Shown here piece after piece: positions 16,731-25,039 of a stretch of 33,953 nt of DNA. The DNA lies in contig CANRFY010000021.1 in assembly GCA_947630015.1 (NCBI GenBank), forward strand, positions 1 to 33,953, given 5' to 3'. The translations under genes were made by a program, and so were the position numbers. The notes below the pieces were generated by a model. That model was not told where the DNA came from, did not search any database, and saw only the letters and a list, made by a program, of their open reading frames with translations. Positions within the stretch are counted from its first letter, which is position 1. Every line of letters starts with the position of its first letter. This stretch comes from an uncultured Clostridia bacterium. GTDB taxonomy: Bacteria; Bacillota; Clostridia; Oscillospirales; CAG-272.

Positions 16731-17465
16731 ATGAGCGCGTTTTTTGACTTTTTCATAGTCGTAGTAATAGCGGCGTCCGTCATAGGAGGCTGGAGACGCG
16801 GATTCGTCAAATCGGTGATGGGACTCGCATCCTCGATTTTGTCGTTTTTCGCCGCGGTGTATTTCACGCCGTATCTCGGGCAGTATATCTGCGAGAACTA
16901 TATCCTCGGCGCGGTGTCGTCGGAGGTCTCGGCGACTCTGTCGTCGCTGCTCGGAATGTCGGGGACGACCGCCCGTTCGACGGCGGAGCTGTTCTCCGAA
17001 ATGCCCGACGCGCTATCGAGTCTGCTGACGCGGTTCCGCGTCGATACGCCGGCGTTCGTCGAGCGGTTCACCGCGACGTCGCCCGCGACGGACGATCTCG
17101 TATCGCGGATGTCGGAGCATATAGCGCGCCCCGTGTCCGAGATGATCTCGTCCGCGGCCGCGTTCGCCGCGATATTCATCGGCGCCTCGATCCTGCTTTC
17201 GATCGTGACGCTCATAATCGGCCTCGTATGCGAGCTTCCGGTGCTTCGCCAGCTCAACGAGACGCTCGGCCTCGTATTCGGCATAATGTGCGCGCTCGTC
17301 TACGCCGTCGTATTCAGCCTCGTGTTCGTGCATTTAGCCGATACGCTGTCAATATTCGATCCGTCGATGTTTTCGCAGAATATGATCGACGGGACGTATC
17401 TTGTCAAATTTTTCTCAAGGTTCCGCATCTCGATGCTTACGGACCTTCTGACGTATAAAATGTAA
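16731..17465 (+). CDS. CvpA family membrane protein
   Basis: The 244-residue integral membrane protein starts with the CvpA-type FFDFFIVVVIAASVIGGWRRGFVKSVMGLASSI. The family shows this GWRRGF turn between helices 1 and 2. Further helices lie at about 145-175 and 185-210. A central, externally predicted loop (about 65-140) contains many Ser, Thr and Asp. CvpA proteins are needed for colicin V production in E. coli and for envelope stress tolerance; the molecular role is unclear. The gene follows DUF5711 directly (GGGGAGG ribosome site) and probably works with it. Confidence 0.88.
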   Translation: MSAFFDFFIVVVIAASVIGGWRRGFVKSVMGLASSILSFFAAVYFTPYLGQYICENYILGAVSSEVSATLSSLLGMSGTTARSTAELFSEMPDALSSLLTRFRVDTPAFVERFTATSPATDDLVSRMSEHIARPVSEMISSAAAFAAIFIGASILLSIVTLIIGLVCELPVLRQLNETLGLVFGIMCALVYAVVFSLVFVHLADTLSIFDPSMFSQNMIDGTYLVKFFSRFRISMLTDLLTYKM

Positions 17466-17486
17466 CGCTTTGGAGTGTGCCTGAAG

Positions 17487-19778
17487 ATGGAAATGTGTTC
17501 ACGCTGCCACAAGCGGATAGCTGTGGTGTTCATTACTAAGATCGAGGCGGGGGAAACAAAGAACGAGGGACTCTGCCTCAAATGCGCGAAGGAGCTTGGA
17601 CTCAAGCCCGTCGACGACATCCTGTCGCGCATGGGGATATCGGAGGACGACGTCGACAGAATGTCGGCCGACATGGAAAATATGCTCGCGACGACGAACG
17701 ACGAGGGCGAGGACGCCGGCGCGCCGCCTATCGACGTGCCGCGCCTGTTCCGCGACGCGTCCGCGCAGGGAATGCGCGGCGGCGAAAAACGTCGTGGCGC
17801 GGATACGGCCGAGCGCGAGAAAAAAGCGCCCAAACGCAAGTATCTCGACGTTTATACGAAGAATCTGACCGCCGACGCGGCGGCGGGTAATCTCGACCGC
17901 ATCGTGGGACGCGACCGCGAGCTTGCCCGCGTGATACAGATACTCTGCCGCAGGCAGAAGAACAATCCTTGCCTGATAGGCGAACCGGGCGTCGGCAAAA
18001 CCGCGATCGCGGAGGCGCTCGCCCAGCGTGTCGCCGACGGGAACGTGCCATATAAGCTGAAAGGCGCGGAGGTGCAGCTCGTCGATCTGACGGCGCTCGT
18101 GGCCGGCACGCAGTTCAGAGGTCAGTTTGAATCGCGCGTCCTCGGCCTGCTCAACGAGGTGAAATCGGCGGGCAACGTCATTCTTGTGATCGACGAGGTA
18201 CACAATATCGTCGGCGCGGGAGACGCCGAGGGCAGCATGAACGCCGCGAACATATTGAAGCCGGCGCTTTCGCGCGGCGAGCTTCAGGTGATCGGCGCGA
18301 CGACGCTGACGGAGTACCGCAAGTATATCGAAAAGGATACGGCGCTCGAACGCAGGTTCCAGCCCGTCATGGTCAACGAGCCGTCCGTCTCAGAATCGAT
18401 CGAGATACTGCGCGGAATAAAGCATTATTACGAGGAATTCCACGGGATCAAGATCCCCGAATATATAGTCGAGCGCGCCGTTTTGATGAGCGAGCGCTAT
18501 ATAACGGATCGGTATCTGCCGGATAAGGCGATCGATCTGATCGACGAGGCGGCGTCTCACGTTTCGCTGTCGGCGGACGTCATAAACGCGCGTCTCGCCG
18601 CCGAGGATGAGCTGCGCCGCGTCGGCGAGGAACATTCGAGGCTCGAATCCGAGCAGCCGACGACGGACGAGGACCGCGATAAGCGATACGCGCGGCTCGC
18701 GGAGCTGAAAAGCGAGCAGCTGCGTCTCGAGGGCAATATATCGGCGCTTAAGACGAGATGCGAGTCGATCGAGATGACGGTCTCCGATCTTGCCGAGGTG
18801 ATCGAGATATGGACGGGAATACCGGCGACCGATATAAAAGCGGACGAATTCGAGCGCCTCGCGGGACTCGAGGACCGCCTGCGCTCGCGGATCGTGGGGC
18901 AGGACGAGGCCGTCGCAGCCGTCGCAAGGGCGATCAAGCGCAGCCGCGCCGGCGTCGGATATAAGCGCAAGCCGGTTTCGTTCATATTCGCGGGACCGAC
19001 GGGCGTCGGAAAAACGGAGCTTGTCAAAACGCTCGCCGCCGATCTGTTCAATTCGCCCGAAACGCTCATCAGGCTCGATATGTCCGAATTCATGGAGAAA
19101 TTCTCGGTGTCGCGCATCATAGGCTCGCCCCCGGGCTACGTCGGCTACGACGAGGCCGGTCAGCTCACCGAAAAGATCAGACGCCGCCCGTATTCCGTCG
19201 TGCTGTTCGACGAGATCGAAAAGGCGCATCCGGACGTGTTGAATATCCTTTTGCAGATACTCGACGACGGTCAGATCACCGATTCGCACGGCAAGCGCGT
19301 CGATTTTACGAATACGGTGTTAGTCATGACGACGAACGCGGGATCGAATTTTTCGTCGAATACGGCGGGATTTTCCGTCGGCGTCGGCGGCATGGCGGAG
19401 GACAGAACGGCGCGCGCGCTGTCGGAATTCCTGCGTCCCGAATTCATCAACCGCGTAGACGAGATCGTGACGTTCCGATCGCTGACGGAGAACGATTTCG
19501 TGCAGATAGCGCGGATCATGACGGGCGATCTTGCGTCCGCAATGAAGGAGCGCGGGATAACGCTGACGTTTACGGACGCGGCGCTCGGAGTGATCGCGCG
19601 CGAATCGTACTCGTTGAAATACGGCGCGCGCAATATGCGCAGATATATACAGAAAAACGTCGAGGACGTGCTGGCCTCGGAGATAATAAACGCGCGCGAG
19701 AACAGGATCGCGGCCGCGTCCGTCGACGCGTCGGCGTCGGGGACGGGACTTTCGCTCAACGCGGTCGGCATTCGCTGA
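17487..19778 (+). CDS. ClpE-like AAA+ unfoldase with N-terminal zinc finger
   Basis: The 763-residue Hsp100 protein has two AAA+ modules. The N-terminus carries a four-Cys zinc finger (Cys4, 7, 30, 33) as in ClpE and lacks the double Clp_N domain of ClpC/ClpA. The first module has GEPGVGKT and VILVIDEVHNIVGAG. A medium coiled middle domain (about 360-430) is followed by a second module with GPTGVGKT, SEFMEKFSVSRIIGSPPGYV, VLFDEIEKAHPD and FRPEFINR-like LRPEFINRVDEI. The ClpP-docking loop normally reads [LIV]-G-[FL]; here it is Ala627-Gly-Phe. ClpP binding is therefore likely but possibly weakened. The ATG at 17487 is used; a GTG at 17475 overlaps the likely ribosome site. The stop lies one base before the next ATG, so the genes are coupled. 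Confidence 0.9.
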   Translation: MEMCSRCHKRIAVVFITKIEAGETKNEGLCLKCAKELGLKPVDDILSRMGISEDDVDRMSADMENMLATTNDEGEDAGAPPIDVPRLFRDASAQGMRGGEKRRGADTAEREKKAPKRKYLDVYTKNLTADAAAGNLDRIVGRDRELARVIQILCRRQKNNPCLIGEPGVGKTAIAEALAQRVADGNVPYKLKGAEVQLVDLTALVAGTQFRGQFESRVLGLLNEVKSAGNVILVIDEVHNIVGAGDAEGSMNAANILKPALSRGELQVIGATTLTEYRKYIEKDTALERRFQPVMVNEPSVSESIEILRGIKHYYEEFHGIKIPEYIVERAVLMSERYITDRYLPDKAIDLIDEAASHVSLSADVINARLAAEDELRRVGEEHSRLESEQPTTDEDRDKRYARLAELKSEQLRLEGNISALKTRCESIEMTVSDLAEVIEIWTGIPATDIKADEFERLAGLEDRLRSRIVGQDEAVAAVARAIKRSRAGVGYKRKPVSFIFAGPTGVGKTELVKTLAADLFNSPETLIRLDMSEFMEKFSVSRIIGSPPGYVGYDEAGQLTEKIRRRPYSVVLFDEIEKAHPDVLNILLQILDDGQITDSHGKRVDFTNTVLVMTTNAGSNFSSNTAGFSVGVGGMAEDRTARALSEFLRPEFINRVDEIVTFRSLTENDFVQIARIMTGDLASAMKERGITLTFTDAALGVIARESYSLKYGARNMRRYIQKNVEDVLASEIINARENRIAAASVDASASGTGLSLNAVGIR

Positions 19779-19779
19779 A

Positions 19780-22458
19780 ATGGCGTCGTCAAGGGTAAAA
19801 TCAAGACAGACGGAGCGCGGCGAGCCGATAGAGGCCGTATGCGAACGGCTCGGCGTCGATATAGGACGCGGGCTTGAGAGCGGCGAGGCGCGCCGGAGGC
19901 TGCGCCGTGACGGTCCGGGCCGCATATTCGAGGAGGAGCGCTCCTCGGCGCTCCGATACGCGGGACTTTGCTCGTCCGATCTTTTGCTCGTTTTGCTGCT
20001 GTTGACGTCCGTCACGGCGGCCGCGTTCGGGATCAGGACCGCGTACCGCGTCATAATCCCGATACTCGCCGTCAGCATCATACTGCGCACGGTTGCGTAT
20101 ATAGCGGCGAGGCGCAGGCTCGAAGCGCTTTCGTCGGCGGAGCTTGTGATGCCGAGTTCGGCGGTTTTGCGCGACGGGAAAACGATGCGCGTCGACGCGC
20201 GCACCGTCGTCAGAGGCGATATCGTGCGGCTTGCGTCCGGCGATATTGCGCCCGCTGACTGCCGCATCATAAGCGCGGTCAATCTCGACGTTTACGAGGA
20301 ATCGATAACGGGAATATCGGGCGCTGTGCGCAAATCGGCAAAGGCCGCATCGGGCGGCGGCGTATCGCGCGCCGACACCGTATATGCGGGCAGCGTCGTG
20401 ATCGGCGGCGTCGCGACGGCGGTCGCCGTCGAATGCGGTGCCGATACGCTCGCGGTGCGCACGCGCGGATATTTCAAGACGACGCGCCAGGGAACGATGA
20501 AGCTCACGCGCCTGCTCGAGAAATACAGCCGCGTCTGGGGCGCGGCGATGACGGTCGTGGCGTTCGCCGTCACCGTGATCGATATATTTTTCGGACAGCG
20601 CGAGCTTTACGACGTATTTTTCATGGGACTTTCGCTCGCCGTCGCGTCGATGTGCGAGTATTATTCCGCCATCGGCGATATAGTCTCCGCGATCGGACTT
20701 TACGCGCTCGGCAGCAGATCGGGCGTCGCCGTCAGAGGCGTGCGCTCGATAGAAACGCTGTCGGGGCTTGACGTCATAATCACCGGCGCCGACGGCGTCG
20801 TCGTCACGGACGGAATGGAATGTCAGGCGTATTTCTTTGACGGGAAGCCCGGGACGGGGGACGCGCCGGACGAGCTTTTGCGATATGCGGCGCTGACGGT
20901 GCCGGAGAGCGCGGACGCGCTGTCGGGCGAGGCCGTATCCGTTCTCGCCGAATATACGGGACGCCGCGATGCGTTCGAGCTGTGCCGCGGCGCGGAGCGC
21001 CCGATCTTATCGGGCGGGATCGCGGACGGCCTCAAATTCGATACGCGCCTGCTCGATGTCGGCGGCGCGTTTATGTCCGTATCTGCCGGCGACGCCGGCT
21101 CGATACTCGAATCGTGTTCGTACATATACGCGGACGGAGCCGAGCGATCGCTGCCGAAATCGGCAAAGGACGTGGTCTCGAGCATGATCGCGCATCACGA
21201 GCGCCGCGGGGCCGTATGCGTCGCCGTCGCGCGAAAGACGACGCCGTTTCATTCGATCGAAAAGCTGCCGTTCGCGCAGGCTGAAATGACGCTTTTCGGG
21301 ATCGTGTTTTTGTATAGGCCGCTCGCGCCGGAGCTTACGCGGACCGTATCCGAATTAAAGCGCGCCGGCATCAGGATCGTGTTGACGGGACGCGGCGGCG
21401 AGTCGGCGAAGCTCGCCGACAGAGCCGGCATCATAAGCGGACGGCAGGACGTTTTGTCCGAGCGCGATTTTTTGCAGATGAATGAGGAAGCGCGCGCCGA
21501 CGCCGTTTTGAACGCGCGTCTGCTCGTCGGATTCGGCACGCGTTCGCTTTCAATGTTTGCAGAGACTCTGCGCAAGGGCGGGAAAAACGTCGCATATGTC
21601 GCGACGCTCGAACGCGGGATGAAGGACGAGCTGTCGATGCTCGGATGCGTCGGCGCGGGATTCGCGCTGTCGGGCGACGGAGGCGAGGCGCGCGGCGTCT
21701 CGCAGGCGGTGAAGCTGCGCGCAGACAATATAATCCCGCGCGCCGATGAAAACGGCGGAGGCATGAAGGCGCTTGCGGCGAGCGTGGCTTATTCAAAGCG
21801 CATTTACCGCAACATATTGAATATCGCGAATTATCTTTTGACCTCGCAGGCGGCGAGGATATTCTCCGTTTTATATACGGTGCTGTTCCATAAAAGCGCG
21901 CTCGTCGCCGAACAGATACTTTTATGGGGCCTTATTTTCGATTTTCTCGCCGTGCTTGTGCTGGCGCGCGAGCGCCCGGACGAGGGTTCGCTGTCGGATT
22001 CGCCCGACGTTTACGAAAGATTGTCGCATCCGCTGTCGCGGCTCGGGGTGACCGTGTCATACGGCGTATTATGGGCTGCGTTGACGATGCTGGCTCCGAA
22101 CGCATATATCGGCGGCGGCGAATACGGCGCGTCCGTCATATTCATTTCGGTACTTCTGTCGCTGTTCGTCGTATGCGCCGAACACAGACAGCCGTATCCC
22201 GTGTTTTCGAGGAGGCGCACGTTCAGCACGCCGTCGTTCGTATTTGCGTGCGCCATATCGGGCATGATAATGGCGATCACGATGTCGCCGGCAGTCGCCG
22301 GCGCGCTCGAGCTGACGCCGCCGTCGCCGCCTGCGCTGCTCGTGTCGCTAATACCGGCGGCGGGACTTCTCATCGCATACGAGCTTCCTCGGCTGATGCC
22401 GTGGAATAATAAAAATAAAGCAAAATCATTATCTTCGGAGGAAACTGAAAATGGCTGA
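19780..22458 (+). CDS. Catalytically degenerate P-type ATPase homologue (pseudo-ATPase)
   Basis: This 892-residue membrane protein has the layout of a P2-type (Ca2+-ATPase-like) pump: helix pair at about 62-112, actuator domain (about 125-240), helix pair at about 247-312, nucleotide and phosphorylation domains (about 330-665), and C-terminal helices (about 673-885). The defining residues are lost. TGES reads TGIS (177-180); PEGLP reads CEYYS (292-296); DKTGT reads GADGV (336-340), removing the phosphorylated Asp; KGAPE reads DGAER (452-456); TGD reads TGR (536-538); GDGVNDAP reads ERGMKDEL (611-618). Surrounding family blocks, such as RSIETLSGLDVI and LLWGLIFDFLA, are kept. The frame is intact, so this is not a decaying pump but probably a conserved pseudoenzyme. 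It is coupled to the ClpE-like gene upstream and overlaps mrp by 8 bases. Function unknown. Confidence 0.85.
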   Translation: MASSRVKSRQTERGEPIEAVCERLGVDIGRGLESGEARRRLRRDGPGRIFEEERSSALRYAGLCSSDLLLVLLLLTSVTAAAFGIRTAYRVIIPILAVSIILRTVAYIAARRRLEALSSAELVMPSSAVLRDGKTMRVDARTVVRGDIVRLASGDIAPADCRIISAVNLDVYEESITGISGAVRKSAKAASGGGVSRADTVYAGSVVIGGVATAVAVECGADTLAVRTRGYFKTTRQGTMKLTRLLEKYSRVWGAAMTVVAFAVTVIDIFFGQRELYDVFFMGLSLAVASMCEYYSAIGDIVSAIGLYALGSRSGVAVRGVRSIETLSGLDVIITGADGVVVTDGMECQAYFFDGKPGTGDAPDELLRYAALTVPESADALSGEAVSVLAEYTGRRDAFELCRGAERPILSGGIADGLKFDTRLLDVGGAFMSVSAGDAGSILESCSYIYADGAERSLPKSAKDVVSSMIAHHERRGAVCVAVARKTTPFHSIEKLPFAQAEMTLFGIVFLYRPLAPELTRTVSELKRAGIRIVLTGRGGESAKLADRAGIISGRQDVLSERDFLQMNEEARADAVLNARLLVGFGTRSLSMFAETLRKGGKNVAYVATLERGMKDELSMLGCVGAGFALSGDGGEARGVSQAVKLRADNIIPRADENGGGMKALAASVAYSKRIYRNILNIANYLLTSQAARIFSVLYTVLFHKSALVAEQILLWGLIFDFLAVLVLARERPDEGSLSDSPDVYERLSHPLSRLGVTVSYGVLWAALTMLAPNAYIGGGEYGASVIFISVLLSLFVVCAEHRQPYPVFSRRRTFSTPSFVFACAISGMIMAITMSPAVAGALELTPPSPPALLVSLIPAAGLLIAYELPRLMPWNNKNKAKSLSSEETENG

Positions 22459-23281
22459 AAACTGCACACACGACTGTTCTACGTGCGGCGTTGACTGCCC
22501 GTCGAAAAACGCTCCCGAATCGCTTCTGCGTCCCGTTAACGCGGAGAGCCGCGTCAAAAAGGCGATCGCGGTCGTATCGGGGAAGGGCGGAGTCGGCAAG
22601 AGCATGGTGACGTCGCTTTTGGCGCTGACGGAGCGCAGACGCGGCAAAAACGTCGCGATTATGGACGCCGACATAACGGGACCGTCGATACCGCGCGCAT
22701 TCGGAATGCACGCCGGAGGCGTCGACGGCGACGAGGGCGGCATAATCCCGCCTGAAACGGCCACGGGGATCAAGGTCATGTCGGTTAATCTTCTGCTCGA
22801 CGACGAATCCTCGCCCGTCGTATGGCGCGGACCCGTTATATCCGGCACGGTGCTTCAGTTCTGGGAGGACGTGATCTGGGGCGACGTAGACGTCATGTTC
22901 ATCGATATGCCGCCCGGAACGGGCGACGTGCCGCTGACGATATTCCAGTCGATAAAGCTCGACGGGATCATAATCGTCACAAGCCCGCAGGAGCTTGTAT
23001 CGATGATAGTTTCAAAGGCCGTCAACATGGCGAAGATGATGAATATACCCGTGATCGGACTCGTGGAGAACATGAGCTACGTCGAATGCCCCGACTGCGG
23101 CCGTAAGATTCACATCTTCGGCGAGGGACGCACGGAGGCGTATGCGGCCGAGGCGGGCATTCCTCTGCTCGATAAAATGCCGATATCGCCGGAGCTTGCG
23201 CGCCTGTGCGACGCGGGAAAGCTCGAGCTGACGCCGCACGAATGGCTGCTCAATACGGCCGACGCGGTCGAGCGCGTCTGA
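22451..23281 (+). CDS. Mrp/NBP35 family Fe-S cluster carrier ATPase
   Basis: The 276-residue P-loop protein assembles or transfers [4Fe-4S] clusters to apoproteins in the cytoplasm. An N-terminal cluster motif Cys5-x3-Cys9-x2-Cys12-x3-Cys16 resembles that of Nbp35. Deviant Walker A is GKGGVGKS (44-51), followed by MDADITGPSIPR, IDMPPGTGD, and the C-terminal ECPDCG pair (Cys213, Cys216), which bridges the dimer in this family. GGAGG precedes the ATG, which lies inside the end of the pseudo-ATPase gene (8-base overlap). The stop is 30 bases before the ABC exporter gene. Confidence 0.95.
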   Translation: MAENCTHDCSTCGVDCPSKNAPESLLRPVNAESRVKKAIAVVSGKGGVGKSMVTSLLALTERRRGKNVAIMDADITGPSIPRAFGMHAGGVDGDEGGIIPPETATGIKVMSVNLLLDDESSPVVWRGPVISGTVLQFWEDVIWGDVDVMFIDMPPGTGDVPLTIFQSIKLDGIIIVTSPQELVSMIVSKAVNMAKMMNIPVIGLVENMSYVECPDCGRKIHIFGEGRTEAYAAEAGIPLLDKMPISPELARLCDAGKLELTPHEWLLNTADAVERV

Positions 23282-23311
23282 GCGCCGATGTGACCCGCAC
23301 GGAGTACGGTT

Positions 23312-25039
23312 TTGAAAAAAATACTGCACTATCTCCGATCATATGCGCTCGAGAGCATTCTCGGCCCCGTATTCAAGCTGCTCGAAGCCACATTTGAGCT
23401 GCTGATCCCGCTCGTCGTCAAAAGCATCGTCGACGTCGGCATCAAAAACGGCGATAAGCGTTATATCGCCGCGATGGCGGGACTGATGGTGCTGCTCGGC
23501 GTGATCGGCCTTTCGTGTACTTTGGCGGCGCAGTATTTCGCCGCCAAGGCGTCGGTCGGGAGCGTATCGCTGATGCGCCGCTCGCTGTTCGAGCGCATTC
23601 AGTCGTTCGATTATACGACGCTTGACGAGCTTGGCGCGTCGACGATGGTGACGCGCATGACGAGCGATATGAATCAGGTCGAGACGGGCGTCAATCTGAC
23701 GCTGCGCCTGCTGCTGCGTTCGCCGTTCGTCGTGATCGGCGCCGCCGTGATGGCGTTTACTATCGACGCGCGCGCGGCGTCCGTATTCGTCGTGACGATA
23801 CCGATCCTTTCCGTCGTCGTATTCGGCATAATGCTCGTGACGCTGCCGCTATATAAAAAAGTGCAGGGATCGCTCGACCGCGTGCTTTTAGCGGCGAGGG
23901 AAAACTTGTCGGGCGTGCGCGTGCTGCGCGCGTTCGGACGAGAAGCGGACGAGATCGAACGGTTCGATTCGCGTTCGGACGAGCTTGTCGGGATGCAGAA
24001 ATTCGTCGGAAGGATATCGGCGATGCTGAATCCGATCACATACGTGATCATCAACGCGGCGGCTGTCGCGCTCGTCTATATAGGCGCAGTACGAGTCGAC
24101 GCCGGCGTGATCGAGACGGGCGCCGTCATCGCGCTTTACAATTATATGTCGCAGATATTGGTGGAGCTGATAAAGTTCGCCAATCTCATAATCAACATAA
24201 CGAAATCGGTCGCCTGCGCGAACAGGATCGCGGCGATAATCGATATGCCGCCGGAGGCGGCGGGAGCCGACCGAGACTTTGATAAAAACGCGGAGTACGC
24301 GGTCGAATTTGACGGCGTCGGGCTGAGATACAAAAACGGCGGCGCCGACGCGATATCGGATATATCGTTCAAAGCGCGCCCGGGAGATGTGATCGGCATA
24401 ATAGGCGGCACGGGATCGGGCAAAACGTCGCTTGTGAATCTCATACCGGCGTTTTATAAGCCGACGCGCGGACGCGTCCGCGTTTTGGGCGTCGATACCG
24501 CCGACGCGGACGTCGGTGAGCTGAGACGGCGCATCGCGATCGTGCCGCAGGGGCAGACGCTGTTCTCCGGCACAATACGCGACAACGTGATGTGGGGCGT
24601 CGACGGCGCGGACGGCGATAACGACAAGCGCATCGAGGATGCGATCGAGGCGGCGCAGGGCGTCGATATCGTGCGTGCGAAGGAACACGGACTCGACGAG
24701 CATATAGGGCGCGGCGGCGTGAATCTGTCCGGCGGACAGCGCCAGCGCATCGCGATCGCGCGCGCGCTCGCAAAGAACGCGGACATTCTGATCCTCGACG
24801 ACAGCGCCTCGGCGCTCGATTTCGCCACCGACGCCGCGCTGCGCGAGGCGCTGCGGACGCTCGATCCTATGCCGACGCTGTTCATTGTGTCGCAGAGAAC
24901 GGGATCGATCCGCCACGCCGACAATATCATCGTGCTTGACGGCGGCGTCTGCGTCGGAATGGGAACGCACGAAGAGCTTCTCTCGTCGTGCGCCGTCTAT
25001 CGCGAGATCGACGAGGCGCAGAAGGGGGGCAGCATATGA
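23312..25039 (+). CDS. ABC exporter half-transporter with degenerate Walker B
   Basis: The 575-residue protein fuses an ABC exporter membrane domain (six helices, about 15-300) to an ATPase domain (about 325-570). Walker A is GGTGSGKTS (about 367), the signature is canonical LSGGQRQR, and Walker B is ILILDDSASALD. There the catalytic Glu is replaced by Asp497. Loss of this Glu in one partner is typical of heterodimeric multidrug-type exporters. The start is TTG at 23312 with GGAG 7 bases upstream. The stop overlaps the next start as ATGA, and the two products surely pair. The substrate (drug, lipid or peptide) cannot be read from the sequence. Confidence 0.93.
   Translation: MKKILHYLRSYALESILGPVFKLLEATFELLIPLVVKSIVDVGIKNGDKRYIAAMAGLMVLLGVIGLSCTLAAQYFAAKASVGSVSLMRRSLFERIQSFDYTTLDELGASTMVTRMTSDMNQVETGVNLTLRLLLRSPFVVIGAAVMAFTIDARAASVFVVTIPILSVVVFGIMLVTLPLYKKVQGSLDRVLLAARENLSGVRVLRAFGREADEIERFDSRSDELVGMQKFVGRISAMLNPITYVIINAAAVALVYIGAVRVDAGVIETGAVIALYNYMSQILVELIKFANLIINITKSVACANRIAAIIDMPPEAAGADRDFDKNAEYAVEFDGVGLRYKNGGADAISDISFKARPGDVIGIIGGTGSGKTSLVNLIPAFYKPTRGRVRVLGVDTADADVGELRRRIAIVPQGQTLFSGTIRDNVMWGVDGADGDNDKRIEDAIEAAQGVDIVRAKEHGLDEHIGRGGVNLSGGQRQRIAIARALAKNADILILDDSASALDFATDAALREALRTLDPMPTLFIVSQRTGSIRHADNIIVLDGGVCVGMGTHEELLSSCAVYREIDEAQKGGSI

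Noticed and set aside
15389..16867. A 492-codon minus-strand frame opposite DUF5711 and cvpA.
   Set aside because: Antisense shadow. The sense frames carry membrane helices, ribosome sites and family matches.
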